Below, one piece after another: positions 1-12,726 of a stretch of DNA of 64,000 nt. The translations under genes were made by a program, and so were the position numbers. The DNA comes from Cepaea nemoralis (lineage: Eukaryota; Mollusca; Gastropoda; Stylommatophora; Helicidae). The notes under the pieces were generated by a model, which made no database searches, had not been told where the DNA came from, and saw nothing but the letters and a program-made list of their open reading frames with translations. The stretch covers positions 1 to 64,000 of the forward strand of contig JACEFZ010018313.1 of NCBI GenBank assembly GCA_014155875.1, in the 5' to 3' direction. Position 1 is the first letter of the stretch; every line of letters starts with the position of its first letter.

Positions 1-945
1 CAGACAGACATACTTCTACATACATTGTATGTCCATATACAGACAGACATACTTCTACATACATTGTATGTCCATATACAGACAGACATACTTCTACATA
101 CATTGTATGTCCATATACAGACAGACATACTTCTACATACATTGTATGTCCATATACAGACAGACATACTTCTACATACATTGTATGTCCATATACAGAC
201 AGACATACTTCTACATACATTGTATGTCCATATACAGACAGACATACTTCTACATACATTGTATGTCCATATACAGACAGACATACTTCTACATACATTG
301 TATGTCCATACACAGACAGACATACTTCTACATACATTGTATGTCCATATACAGACAGACATACTTCTACATACATTGTATGTCCATACACAGACAGACA
401 TACTTCTACATACATTGTATGTCCATATACAGACAGACATACTTCTACATACATTGTATGTCCATATACAGACAGACATACTTCTACATACATTGTATGT
501 CCATACACAGACAGACATACTTCTACATACATTGTATGTCCATATACAGACAGACATACTTCTACATACATTGTATGTCCATATACAGACAGACATACTT
601 CTACATACATTGTATGTCCATATACAGACAGACATACTTCTACATACATTGTATGTCCATATACAGACAGACATACTTCTACATACATTGTATGTCCATA
701 TACAGACAGACATACTTCTACATACATTGTATGTCCATATACAGACAGACATACTTCTACATACATTGTATGTCCATACACAGACAGACATACTTCTACA
801 TACATTGTATGTCCATACACAGACAGACATACTTCTACATACATTGTATGTCCATATACAGACAGACATACTTCTACATACATTGTATGTCCATACACAG
901 ACAGACATACTTCTACATACATTGTATGTCCATACACAGACATAA
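1..945. repeat. 39-bp minisatellite, about 24 copies
   Basis: Near-perfect tandem repeat of a 39-bp unit carrying the words cagacagacatacttctac and acattgtatgtccatata. Copies differ mainly at one base (atatac versus atacac). The unit is 13 codons without a stop, so two + frames stay open for over 300 codons. These frames are a by-product of the repeat. The array starts at or before the window edge. Confidence 0.97.
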
Positions 946-964
946 ACACCCAGGGAAGGATGGA

Positions 965-1379
965 TAGAAAATCAAACAGACAGATAAATAGATGTGCAGA
1001 CAGACAGTCAGACAGACAGACAGACAGTCAGTCAGTCAGACAGACAGACAGACAGACAGTCAGATAAATAGATGTGCAGACAGACAGTCAGATAAATAGA
1101 TGTGCAGACAGACAGTCAGATAGACAGACAGACAGTCAGTCAGACAGACAGACAGACAGACAGACAGTCAGATAAATAGATGTGCAGACAGACAGTCAGA
1201 TAGACAGACAGACAGACAGATAGACAGATAGACAGACAGACAGATAAATAGATGTGCAGACAGACAGTCAGATAGACAGTCAGTCAGACAGACAGACAGA
1301 CAGATAGATAGATAGATAAATAGATAGAAGGATAGATAGATAGATAGATAGATAGATAGAAGGATAGATAGATAGATAT

Positions 1380-1456
<77 letters not shown>
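965..1456. repeat. CAGA/GACA- and GATA-rich microsatellite
   Basis: Compound simple repeat. First come CAGA/CAGT tetranucleotides interspersed with agataaatagatgtg words at irregular spacing, then a pure GATA run (about 1370-1455). Confidence 0.95.
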
Positions 1457-1844
1457 ACAAACACGGGAGTTACTGATGACACATACATCTATTTTGCGGG
1501 AAAGACAGACGAGGAAAGGAAGGACAGAGGAGAGAAGCTGGGAAGTGGGATACGATATTCCATCCTAGACTTGGAGATGTCTCCATTAGCGACTTTGTCC
1601 ATTTTCATTAAGACCAGGTCTCTCCAGAGACGAGCGCTGCGAGTGAGTGGCATATTTAGAGACTGGCGGGCTGGCTCAGCCAGGAGGTTCCCTCGCATTG
1701 GTCACAAGCACTTGGTATTCTATTCGAGCCGATACTCCTGGAAATGTGGATTCTCCTCCGCGGGCCAGACACTTGGTCACTGGAGGCGGGGGAGCAGGGG
1801 CGGCAAGATAGCAGTGGCGACACATCATGTTTGTCATTATTTCA
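1457..1844. other. Single-copy spacer, no recognised gene
   Basis: Moderately GC-rich, non-repetitive sequence between two arrays. Short frames of 69 and 94 codons exist, but they overlap on opposite strands, match no family I recognise and have no splice context I can support. Confidence 0.5.
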
Positions 1845-2770
1845 CAGTACTGTAGCGAGTAGCAGGGACATTTTTGACAGAATGTTTGTCTGTCAATACT
1901 TCACAACACTGTAGCGGGTAGCAGGGTAATCTCTGACAGAATGTTTGTTTGTCAATACTTCACAGTACTGTAGCGGGCAGCAAGGGAATCTCTGACAGAA
2001 CGTTTGTCAATACTTCACAGTACTGTAGCGGGTAGCGGGGCATCTCTGACAGAATGTTTGTCAATACTTCACAGTACTGTAGCAGGTAGCAAGGGAATCT
2101 CTGACAGAATGATTGTTTGTCAATACTTCACAGTACTGTAGCGGGCAGCAAGGGCATCTCTGACAGAATTATTGTTTGTCAATACTTCACAGTACTGTAG
2201 CGGGCAGCAAGGGCATCTCTGACAGAATGATTGTTTGTCAATACTTCACAGTACTGTAGCGGGCAGCAAGGGTATCTCTGACAGAATTATTGTTTGTCAA
2301 TACTTCACAGTACTGTAGCAGGTAGCAGGGTAATCTCTGACAGAATGGTTGTCAATACTTCACAGTACTGTAGCGGGCATCAAGGGCATCTCTGACAGAA
2401 TGTTTGTCAATACTTCACAGTACTGTAGCAGGCAGCAAGGGAATCTCTGACAGAATGTTTGTCAATACTTCACAGTACTGTAGCAGGTTGCAAGGGAATC
2501 TCTGACAGAATGTTTGTCAATACTTCACAGTACTGTAGCAGGTTGCAGGGGAATCTCTGACAGAATGTTTGTCAATACTTCACAGTACTGTAGCAGGTTG
2601 CAGGGGTATCTCTGACAGAATGGTTGTCAATACTTCACAGTACTGTAGCAGGTTGCAGGGGTATCTCTGACAGAATGTTTGTCAATACTTCACAGTACTG
2701 TAGCAGGTTTCAGGGGCATCTCTGACAGAATGGTTGTCAATACTTCACAGTACTGTAGCGGGCAGCAGGG
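1845..2770. repeat. About 55-bp minisatellite, about 17 copies
   Basis: The unit contains tcaatacttcacagtactgt, then agcaggttgcagggg and atctctgacagaatg. Early copies have a longer spacer (gattgtttgtcaatac), so the period drifts between about 55 and 62 bp. Later copies are more homogeneous. Confidence 0.95.
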
Positions 2771-2773
2771 GAA

Positions 2774-2880
2774 TCTCAGACGCCACGCAACATTATGCTG
2801 ATGTTATCTCAGACGCCAGGCAACATTATGCTGATGTTATCTCGGACGCCACGCAACATTATGCTGATGTTATCTCAGAT
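2774..2880. repeat. Three copies of a 34-bp unit
   Basis: Three adjacent units share caacattatgctgatgttat preceded by gacgccacg or gacgccagg. The block sits between the 55-bp and 23-bp arrays. Confidence 0.9.
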
Positions 2881-2934
2881 CGAGCTTCAATGAAAATATG
2901 GATCGCTTGTCATCTCAGCTTCTACCTCATCTAT

Positions 2935-4128
2935 TACATGGGACACATGTCATCTATGACATGGGACATATACCATCTATGACATGGGACATATATTATC
3001 TATGACATGGGACATATATCATCTATGACATTACACATATACCATCTATGACATGGGACATATACCATCTATGACATGGGACATATACCATCTATGACAT
3101 GGGACATATACCATCTATGACATGGGACATATACCATCTATGACATGGGACATATATCATCTATGACATGGGACATATACCATCTATGACATGGGACATA
3201 TACCATCTATGACATGGGACATATACCATCTATGACATGGGACATATACCATCTATGACATGGGACATATACCATCTATGACATGGGACATATATCATCT
3301 ATGACATGGGACAAATACCATCTATGACATGGGACATATATCATCTATGACATGGGACATATACCATCTATGACATATATCATCTATGACATGGGACATA
3401 TATCATCTATGACATGGGACATATATCATCTATGACATGGGACATATATCATCTATTACATGGGACATATATCATCTATGACATGGGACATATATCCTCT
3501 ATTACATGGGACATATACCATCTATGACATGGGACATATATCATCTATGACATGGGACATATATCATCTATGACATGGGACATATATCATCTATGACATG
3601 GGACATATATCATCTATGACATGGGACATATATCATCTATTACATGGGACATATATCATCTATGACATGGGACATATACCATCTATGACATGGGACATAT
3701 ATCATCTATGACATGGGACATATATCATCTATGACATGGGGCATATATCATCTATGACATGGGACATATATCATCTATGACATATATCATCTATGACATG
3801 GGACATATATCATCTATGACATGGGACATATATCATCTATGACATGGGACACATATCATCTATGACATGGGACATATATCATCTATGACATATATCATCT
3901 ATGACATGGGACATATATCATCTATGACATGGGACATATATCATCTATGACATGGGACATATATCATCTATGACATGGGACATATATCATCTATGACATA
4001 TCTCATCTATGACATGGGACATATACCATCTATGACATATATCATCTATGACATGGGACATTTACCATCTATGACATGGGACATATATCATCTATGACAT
4101 GAGACATATCACATACATGACATGGGAC
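2935..4128. repeat. 23-bp minisatellite, about 50 copies
   Basis: The unit reads catctatgacatgggacata plus three bases. Variants are catatacc versus catatatc, and some copies have lost the gggaca segment. Confidence 0.97.
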
Positions 4129-4154
4129 GATCCTCACTAATGACATGGGGCATA

Positions 4155-4405
4155 TCTGACCTATGTTACTGTCAGCACATAGGGTTACTGTCAACAGATG
4201 GGGTTGCTGTCAAACAGGGGGTTACTGTCAGCACATGGGGTTACTGTCAGCACATGGGGTTACTGTCAGCGCATGTGTTACTGCCAGCACATGGGGTTAC
4301 TGCCAGCACATGAGGTTACTGTCAGGGCAAGGGTTACTGTCAGCACATGGGTTACTGTCCACACACCGACTTCCTGCCCGCACATGGCGTTACTGTCCGC
4401 ACACG
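4155..4405. repeat. 20-bp minisatellite
   Basis: About 12 copies of a unit built on gttactgtcagcacatgggg, with increasing divergence toward the right end. Confidence 0.93.
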
Positions 4406-4652
4406 CTTATATATTGTTAATAGTTTCCCACTCATCTCTGTGGCTATTTTCTCTCTAACCCTCCCCACCCCCTATATTCTGCGGCCGTCAGTTGGTGGCT
4501 CGTGGAAATAGATGCTGACGGCCGGGAGACTGGCTGAAAGGCTGGGAGGCAGCGTCGGCCGCGGCGCTGATGCAAAGGCGTCATTAGCAACGGCTGTTGG
4601 CTGGAGGCGTTCAGCGGATCTCCGTAATACAATCTGACAGCTTTCCGCGTTT
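4406..4652. other. CpG-rich single-copy island
   Basis: Unlike its flanks, this stretch is GC/CpG-rich (gtcggccgcggcgctgatgc, about 4553-4572) and unique in the window. The segments gacggccg and cggccgtc (about 4517 and 4482) form an inverted pair. No coding exon could be supported. Confidence 0.4.
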
Positions 4653-4654
4653 GT

Positions 4655-6592
4655 CATTTCTCAACATCTATAAGTTTGCTGTTGCTTGTGTGTCAGATTG
4701 TATCCCTGTTTGTCATTTCTCTACATGTATAGACTTGCTGTTGTGTGTTTGTCATTTCTCTACATCTATAGACTTGCTGTTGCTTGTGTGTCAGATTGTA
4801 TCCCTGTTTGTCTTTTCTCTACATCTGTAGAATTTCTGTTGTGTGTTTGTCATTTCTCTACAGCTATAGTCTTGCTGTTGCGTGTTTGTCATTTATCTAC
4901 AGCTATAGTCTTGCTGTTGCGTGTTTGCCATTTATCTACATCTGTAGAATTTCTGTTGTGTGTTTGTCATTTCTCTACATGTATAGACTTGCTGTTGCTT
5001 GTGTGTCAGATTGTATCCCTGTTTGTCTTTTCTCTACATCTGTAGAATTTCTGTTGCGTGTTTGTCATTTATCTACAGCTATAGTCTTGCTGTTGCGTGT
5101 TTGTCATTTATCTACAGCTATAGTCTTGCTGTTGTGTGTTTGTCATTTCTCTACATCTGTAGAATTTCTGTTGTGTGTTTGTCATTTCTCTACATGTATA
5201 GACTTGCTGTTGTGTGTTTCTCATTTCTCTACATGTATAGACTTGCTGTTGTGTGTTTGTCATTTCTCTACATCTATAGATTTGCTGTTGTGTGTTTGTC
5301 ATTTCTCTACATCTATAGACTTGCTGTTGAGTGTTTGTCATTTCTCTACGTCTATAGACTTGCTGTTGAGTGTGTGTCATTTCTCTACATGTATAGACTT
5401 GCTGTTGTGTGTTTGTCATTTCTCTACGTGTATAGACTTGCTGATGTGTGTTTGTCATTTCTCTACATCTATAGACTTGCTGTTGAGTGTTTGTCATTTC
5501 TTTACATGTATAGACTTGCTGTTGTGTGTTTGTCATTTCTCTACATGTATAGACTTGCTGTTGTGTGTTTGTCATTTCTTTACATGTATAGACTTGCTGA
5601 TGTGTGTTTGTCATTTTCTCTACATGCTATAGACTTGCTGTTGTGTGTTTGTCATTTCTCTACATCTATAGACTTGCTGTGTAGTGTTTGTCATTTCTCT
5701 ACATGTATAGACTTGCTGTTGTGTGTTTGTCATTTCTCTACATGTATAGACTTTCTGTTGTGTGTTTGTCATTTCTCTACATGTATAGACTTGCTGTTGT
5801 GTGTTTGTCATTTCTCTACATGTATAGACTTGCTGTTGTGTGTTTGTCATTTCTCTACATGTATAGACTTGCTGTTGTGTGTTTGTCATTTCTCTACATG
5901 TATAGACTTGCTGTTGTGTGTTTGTCATTTCTCTACATCTATAGACTTGCTGTTGTGTGTTTGTCATTTCTCTACATGTATAGACTTGCTGTTGTGTGTT
6001 TGTCATTTCTCTACATGTATAGACTTTCTGTTGTGTGTTTGTCATTTCTCTACATGTATAGACTTGCTGTTGTGTGTTTGTCATTTCTCTACGTGTATAG
6101 ACTTGCTGTTGTGTGTTTGTCATTTCTCTACATGTATAGACTTGCTGTTGTGTGTTTGTCATTTCTCTACGTGTATAGACTTGCTGTTGTGTGTTTGTCA
6201 TTTCTCTACATGTATAGACTTGCTGTTGTGTGTTTGTCATTTCTCTACGTGTATAGACTTGCTGTTGTGTTTGTGTCATTTCTCTACATGTATAGACTTG
6301 CTGTTGTGTGTATGTCATTTCTCTACATGTATAGACTTGCTGTTGTGTGTTTGTCATTTCTCTACATCTATAGACTTGCTGTTGAGTGTTTGTCATTTCT
6401 CTACATGTATAGACTTACTGTTGTGTGTTTGTCATTTCTCTACATGTATAGACTTGCTGTTGAGTGTTTGTCATTTCTCAACGTGTATAGACTTACTGTT
6501 GTGTGTTTGTCATTTCTCTACATCTATAGTCTTGCTGTTGTGTGTTTGTCATTTATCTACATCTATAGACTTGCTGTTGTGTGTTTGTCAGA
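4655..6592. repeat. 39-bp minisatellite, about 49 copies
   Basis: The unit contains gacttgctgttgtgtgtttg and catttctctacatgtata. Being 13 codons without stops, it leaves a 542-codon + frame and long minus frames open. These are repeat artefacts. Its left part (4655-5170) mixes two unit types (tgtcagattgtatccctg variants); the rest is homogeneous. This 39-bp unit is unrelated in sequence to the 39-bp array at the start of the window. Confidence 0.97.
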
Positions 6593-6724
6593 TGTTAACC
6601 GAGTTGTGTATCCCTCTTGATGTGTGAATTATAGGCTACCTTCACCACACAACCAACCACCCATCCATCCTTCTCCCCTGCAGCCAGTCTCTCGACTGGG
6701 TTCACCCCAAACTGGGGCTCTTGT
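6593..6724. other. Short single-copy spacer
   Basis: About 130 bp between arrays. No gene seen. Confidence 0.5.
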
Positions 6725-7269
6725 AACCCACGACTGGGTGTGAGTGGGTGTCAGAGATGATATTACTGGGTGTGAATGGGTGTCAGAGATGATATTACTC
6801 ATGTAACCCACGACTTGGTGTGAGTGGGTGTCAGAGATGATATTACTCATGTAACCCACGACTGGGTTACATGAGTAGGTGTCAGAGATGATATTACTGG
6901 GTGTGAATGGGTGTCAGAGATGATATTACTCATGTAACCCACGACTGGGTGTGAGTGGGTGTCAGAGATGATATTACTGGGTGTGAATGGGTGTCAGAGA
7001 TGATATTACTCATGTAACCCACGACTGGGTGTGAGTGGGTGTCAGAGATGATATTACTGGGTGTGAGTGGGTGTCAGAGATGATATTACTGGGTGTGAGT
7101 GGGTGTCAGAGATGATATTATTGGGTGTGAGTGGGTGTCAAGGATGATATTACTGGGTGTGAGTGGGTGTCAGAGATGATATTACTCATGTAACCCACGA
7201 CTGGGTGTGAATGGGTGTCAGAGATGATATTACTGGGTGTGAATGGCTGTCAGAGATGATATTACTCAT
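6725..7269. repeat. 31-bp minisatellite, left part, split by a LINE
   Basis: Units of gtgtcagagatgatattact alternate with an optional catgtaacccacgactggg segment. The array resumes after the LINE at 8925, so it is one array cut by an insertion. Confidence 0.95.
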
Positions 7270-7273
7270 TTTT

Positions 7274-8425
7274 TTAGTTATCAGTTGGGGTATCTTCGTT
7301 GCACTCCGGACATGTCCATAGGTGCTCAGATCCTCCCCCCAGCATATGCATCAGCGTCCGGTGGCTAATAGTGCCAGTTCTGTGTTGGTTGACGAGGCGC
7401 TTTGTTTTCCCGATGTACCTCTCGCGTCTGGCTGTGCCGATTCTTACTCCCAGGTCTTTCATCCTGGAAAGCGATGTGGAATCACTGGCGTCAAAATCCT
7501 CTGTTCTCGCCATATCTTTAAGGGCGTTAATAACATCGGCACGATCCATGGGCTGGCCATCTACAGGGGGTGCAGAGCCAGCCAATTTATCAGCTCGTTC
7601 ATTTCCCTCGACTCCCGCATGTCCCGGGACGAAGATGAAGGTGACTTTGCGGACAACAGACTTCCGCAGCGACTCAGTCCACTGTCTACGTACAGATCCA
7701 GCTTCGACCTTCTGAATCATGCTCATTGAATCACTTAGTACACACACGTTGGTATAATGCTGTGATTCCAGCCATATGAAAGCCTGTGTAACTGCCATCA
7801 CCTCCATCGTCATGCTGCTCGTGGTCATAGAGTGGGCACCACTGGATTCTTGAACGGTTCGGCCCGCTGAACGGGCTGTAAATGCCCACGCACTTCTCTG
7901 CTGCTTTACAACAGATCCATCTGTATAGATGAGCACTTCGGGGCTATCTGAGTGATCATAGATGAGCGCGTTAACCTCTGCATTGACAGCGGCAGGGTTC
8001 TGCTCTCTGCACCGTCTGTCGAGTGTGATAATGCAGGAGAAGGTACACTTAAAAGCTGGAGGCACCGGCACCCATTCCTTGCCGGGGTTGATACTGGTAA
8101 GACTGCAGACCTGTCCGACGACATCTTCCGCCCGACCCATCCATGATTTGCCCCTCTTTAGCCTGTCACCCTTTTCTCTGAATACAGCGTCATGCAGAGG
8201 GTGCTGCTCATCTGCACTTATTTTTAAGTATGCACGAGCTCTCCAGATCTTGATCCTGTGTTCCATTGTCGGGAAGTCAAGGAAGTATCTCATTGCTACA
8301 CAGCTGGTGTCTCTCGTGCAGCCCAAAATGATGCGCATGGCTTCGTTTTGTACCTTTTCAAGTCTTCCAATCTGTGTAGGGCTGACAGTGAGGATGGCCA
8401 GGGCATACTCGATGCGTGAAAGCAC
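7274..8425 (-). pseudogene. LINE RT C-terminus, RNase H domain and Cys-rich tail
   Basis: A 383-codon minus frame. It starts with the RT thumb/connection (LSRIEYALAIL), followed by an RNase H fold: IYTDGSV (first catalytic Asp) near residue 166, MEVMAVTQAF (catalytic Glu) near 207, VLSDSMSMI (second Asp) near 228, and VPGHAGVEGNERAD near 268. It ends in TGTISHRTLMHMLGG and a Cys-x2-Cys motif (CPEC). The RNase H motifs look intact. The stop codon lies at 7274-7276, four bases from the element's 3' end. It was separated from the preceding RT frame by an indel at about 8426. Confidence 0.9.
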
Positions 8426-8428
8426 AAG

Positions 8429-8902
8429 TCATTGGAACAGAAGTAATAGCAGTCTTTGCTCAATATTGGCAGTCGCCATGACTCTCATTGCTGCCAAACC
8501 TTTTCGAGCCTTCGTTATGACATAATCGACATGATCTCTGAAGGACAGGCTACGATCAAGCCTCACGCCAAGATATGTCATTGACTGGGTTCTACTCAGA
8601 ATGCTCCCATCCATTCTTACTGCCGGCAGGTCTGTTTTCACAATATGGTTGTTTAGTGAGAACCATGTAACCGTTGCCTTTGCAGGGTTGACAAGGGCAT
8701 CGGCATCAGCACACCATGAGGAAATTCGATCTAGTTCGCCCTGCATATAGTTGGCAACCGCCTGTCTATCTCGACCCTGTCGATACACGAGGATGTCGTC
8801 AACGAATGATAGAGTCCTACCCCTCCCATCCAACTGTTGTTCAGTGATCGGCACCGTATACACGTTGAATAGTACTGGTGACAGTGGTGAACCCTGCGGC
8901 AA
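8429..8902 (-). pseudogene. LINE reverse transcriptase fragment (catalytic FVDDI box)
   Basis: A 157-codon minus frame with RT block order intact: PQGSPLSPVLFNVY near its start, the catalytic box SFVDDILVY around residue 32, then a thumb-like segment with TYLGVRLD near residue 110. The element is truncated upstream, so palm, finger and endonuclease parts are missing. The frame breaks near 8425-8430, where a one-base shift leads into the RNase H frame, so this copy is not functional. The RT would copy LINE RNA at the chromosomal target. Confidence 0.88.
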
Positions 8903-8924
8903 TCCTGGACATATCGTTATCGGC

Positions 8925-9622
8925 TGATATTACTCATGTAACCCACGACTGGGTGTGAGTGGGTGTCAGAGATGATATTACTCATGTACCCCACGACTGG
9001 GTGTGAGTGGGTGTCAGAGATGATATTACTGGGTGTGAATGGGTGTCAGAGATGATATTACTCATGTAACCCACGACTGGGTGTGAATGGGTTTCAGAGA
9101 TGATATTACTGAGTGTGAATGGGTGTCAGAGATGATATTACTCATGTAACCCACGACTGGGTGTGAATGGGTGTCAGAGATGATATTACTGGGTGTGAAT
9201 GGGTGTCAGAGATGATATTACTGGGTGTGAATGGGTGTCAGAGATGATATTACTGGGTGTGAATGGGTGTCAGAGATGATATTACTGGGTGTGAGTGGGT
9301 GTCAGAGATGATATTACTGGGTGTGAGTGGGTGTCAGAGATGATATTACTGGGTGTGAATGTGTGTCAGAGATGATATTACTCATGTAACCCACGAATGG
9401 GTGTGAATGGATGTCAGAGATATATTACTGGGTGTGAATGGGTGTCAGAGATGATATTACTCATGTAACCCACGACTGGGTGTGAATGGGTGTCAGAGAT
9501 GATATTACTGGGTGTGAATGGGTGTCAGAGGTGATATTACTGGGTGTGAATGGGTGTCAGAGATGATATTACTGGGTGTGAATGGGTGTCAGAGATGATA
9601 TTACTGAGTGTGAATGGGTGAC
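8925..9622. repeat. 31-bp minisatellite, right part
   Basis: Continuation of the array at 6725-7269, with the same gtgtcagagatgatattact unit. It ends where a different unit (attactggaatattt) begins. Confidence 0.95.
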
Positions 9623-10545
9623 TTTTCCTGGGATATTACTGGAATACTTCTCCCGGAGGATTATTGGAGTATTTGTCATGTAGACATTACTGGGATATTT
9701 GTCATGTAGACATTACTGGAATATTTTTCATGTAGACATTACTGGGATATTTGTCATGTAGACATTACTGGGATATTTTTCATGTAGACATTACTGGAAT
9801 ATTTGTCATGTAGACAATACTGGGATATTTGTCATGTAGACATTACTGGGATATTTGTCATGTAGACATTACTGGAATATTTGTCATGTAGACATTACTG
9901 GGATATTTGTCATGTAGACATTATTGGAATATTTGTCATGTAGACATTATTGAAATATTTGTCGTGTAGACATTACTGGGATATTTTTCACGTAAACATT
10001 ACTGGAATACTTTTCCTGGGATATTACTGGAATACTTCTCCCAGAGGATTATTGGAATATTTGTCATGTAGACATTACTGGGATATTTGTCATGTAGACA
10101 TTACTGGAATATTTGTCATGTATACATTACTGGAATATTTGTCATGTAGACATTACTGGAATATTTTTCATGTAGACATTATTGGAATATTTGTCATGTA
10201 GACATTACTGGAATATTTTTCACGTAGACATTACTGGAATACTTTTCCTGGGATATTACTGGAATACTTCTCCCGGAGGATTATTGGAATATTTGTCATG
10301 TAGACATTACTGGAATATTTGATATGTAAACATTACTGGAATGCTGTGTCCTGGGACATTGCTAGAATATTGTGTCTTGGGCCATTACTAGAATACTTCT
10401 CCCGGGGGATTACTGGAATAATTGTCACGTAGAAATTATTGGAATACTGTGTCATGGGACATTACTGGAATACTGTGTCCTGTGACATTACTGGAATACT
10501 TGTCCCCGGGTTTACTGTAATACTTGTCCTGAGGGATTACTGGAA
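9623..10545. repeat. 26-bp minisatellite, about 35 copies
   Basis: The unit is built on attactggaatatttgtcat plus gtagac. It degenerates to the right into attactggaatactgtgtcc variants. A subblock with acttttcctgggatatta and cttctcccggaggatt recurs three times (about 9630, 10010, 10240), indicating duplication of multi-unit blocks. Confidence 0.95.
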
Positions 10546-10774
10546 TACATCCAATGGACTTTATGGCGCGAGACCGCGCCCTTGACTTGCTCGCGTACCT
10601 CTGAAGTCGGAGTCGGTTCGACTGATGGCGAGAGACACTGACAATAGGGAAAGCTAATCTACAGGCAAACATCAGCCCAGAGCACTCGGAGTGGCGTTAT
10701 ATGTGTGAACTACGCTTGGGTTCAAAGCGAGTGAAGACCCCCCCCCCCCCAACAAAATAACTTACTCGCGTGTA
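10546..10774. other. Single-copy spacer with a C13 run
   Basis: Unique sequence between arrays. A poly-C run is present near 10738-10750. No gene could be supported. Confidence 0.5.
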
Positions 10775-11833
10775 TATTCATATCAATGTACAGTAACTAT
10801 AACATCAACATCGAGTATATTCATATCAATGTACTGTAACTATAACAACAACATCAAGTATATTCATATCAATGTACTGTAACTATAACAACAACATCGA
10901 GTATATTCATATCAATGTACTGTAACTATAACAACAACATCGAGTGTATTCATATCAATGTACTGTAACTATAACAACAACATCGAGTGTATTCATATCA
11001 ATGTACAGTAACTATAACAACAACATCGAGTGTATTCATATCAATGTACTGTAACGATAACAACAACATCGAGTATATTTATATCAATGTACAGTAACTA
11101 TAACAACAACATCGAGTATATTCATATCAATGTACTGTAACTATAACAACAACATCGAGTGTATTCATATCAATGTACAGTAACTATAACAACAACATCG
11201 AGTGTATTTATATCAATGTACTGTAACTATAACAACAACATCAAGTGTATTTATATCAATGTACTGTAACTATAACAACAACATCGAGTATATTTATATC
11301 AATGTACAGTAACTATAACAACAACATCGAGTGTATTTATATCAATGTACTGTAACTATAACAACAACATCGAGTATATTTATATCAATGTACTGTAACT
11401 ATAACAACAACATCGAGTGTATTTATATCAATGTACTGTAACTATAACAACAACATAGAGTGTATTTATATCAATGTACTGTAACTATAACAACAACATC
11501 GAGTGTATTTATATCAATGTACTGTAACTATAACAACAACATCAAGTGTATTTATATCAATGTACAGTAACTATAACAACAACATCGAGTATATTCATAT
11601 CAATGTACAGTAACTATAACAACAACATCAAGTGTATTTATATCAATGTACTGTAACTATAACAACAACATCAAGTGTATTCATATCAATGTACTGTAAC
11701 TATAACAACAACATCGAGTATATTTATATCAATGTACTGTAACTATAACAACAACATCGAGTATATTTATATCAATGTACAGTAACTATAACAACAACAT
11801 CGAGTATATTTATATCACTGTACAGTAACTATA
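10775..11833. repeat. 43-bp minisatellite, split by a SINE
   Basis: The unit contains atatcaatgtactgtaacta and taacaacaacatcgagt. Copies differ at attcat/atttat and gtact/gtaca. The array resumes after the SINE at 12078. Confidence 0.96.
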
Positions 11834-12077
11834 TCAGTCTCGGTGGCGAAGTGGTCAAGCCGTTTGACTGGTGCTCCGAAGGTTGTGGGTTAGATTCCGT
11901 GCCGCGTCCTTCGGTTTACGAGTTAAATGTTTCAGAGACTCCAGTGGGTCGTCGCTAAAAGCTACGGAGTTCGTGCTTTGTGCGACGCTTTCCGTGCTGC
12001 GGAAAGAGACCGAGCCATATGGGATAAAACCCGGTGCAATGAAGTCGACCCTGTCGACTTTTAAGCGACTTTAAGCG
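11834..12077 (+). mobile_element. tRNA-derived SINE, copy 1
   Basis: Short interspersed element with an RNA polymerase III promoter. The A box tggcgaagtgg is at about 11844-11854, and a degenerate B box (gttagattcc) lies about 45 bp downstream. The body carries the hairpin-forming ctttccg...cggaaag and a 3' end of gtcgacttttaagcgac, here with part of the tail duplicated. The 12-bp direct repeat acagtaactata flanks it exactly (11822-11833, 12078-12089), so it inserted after the host array existed. The same family recurs at 23681 and 60037. Confidence 0.92.
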
Positions 12078-12720
12078 ACAGTAACTATAACAACAACATC
12101 GAGTATATTTATATCAATGTACTGTAACTATAACAACATCAAGTGTATTTATATCAATGTACTGTAACTGCAACACCAACATCAAGTGACCATTTATATC
12201 ATTTTACTGTAACTATAACATCGACATCAAGTGTGCATTTATATCATTGTACTGTAACCTTAACATCGACATCAAGTGTGCATTTATATCATTGTACTGT
12301 AACCTTAACATCGACATCAAGTGCATCTATATCAATGTAATATAACTATAGAATCGACATCAAGTGTGCATTTAAACCAATTTACTGTAACTAAAATATC
12401 GACATTAAGTGCGCATTTATATCAATTTACTGTAACTAAAATATCGACATCAAGTGTGCATTTATATCAATGTACTGTAACTAAAACAACGACATCAAGT
12501 GTGCATTTAAACCAATTTACTGTAACTAAAATATCGACATTAAGTGCGCATTTATATCAATTTACTGTAACTAAAATATCGACATCAAGTGTGCATTTAT
12601 ATCAATTTACTGTAACTAAAACATCGACATCAAGTGTGCATTTAAATCAAATTACTGTAACTAAAACATCGACATCAAGTGTGCATTTAAATCAATTTAC
12701 TGTAACTATTTGTAACATCG
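12078..12720. repeat. 43- to 45-bp minisatellite, diverged right half
   Basis: The array continues after the SINE, then shifts from the 43-bp type to a 45-bp type (tttactgtaactaaaatatc, gacatcaagtgtgcattta). This is a graded change of unit within one array. Confidence 0.93.
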
Positions 12721-12726
12721 GCTGTG

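Larger units (their letters stand above)
7270..8924 (-). mobile_element. 5'-truncated LINE with RT and RNase H, inserted in a minisatellite
   Basis: Non-LTR retrotransposon on the minus strand, inserted by target-primed reverse transcription. The 13-bp direct repeat tgatattactcat flanks it exactly at 7257-7269 and 8925-8937. The body holds the C-terminal part of the reverse transcriptase, an RNase H domain and a Cys-rich C-terminus (HLWTCPEC). The stop codon is followed by only four A residues before the target duplication, so there is essentially no 3'UTR. RNase H plus the Cys-rich tail points to an I/Ingi-like clade by family knowledge; the exact clade is not certain. A near-identical tail copy lies at 12727-12922. 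Confidence 0.93.

Noticed and set aside
4999..6627. 542-codon + open frame and opposing minus frames
   Set aside because: Pure product of a 39-bp stop-free repeat unit. Several frames on both strands are open at once and there is no domain.
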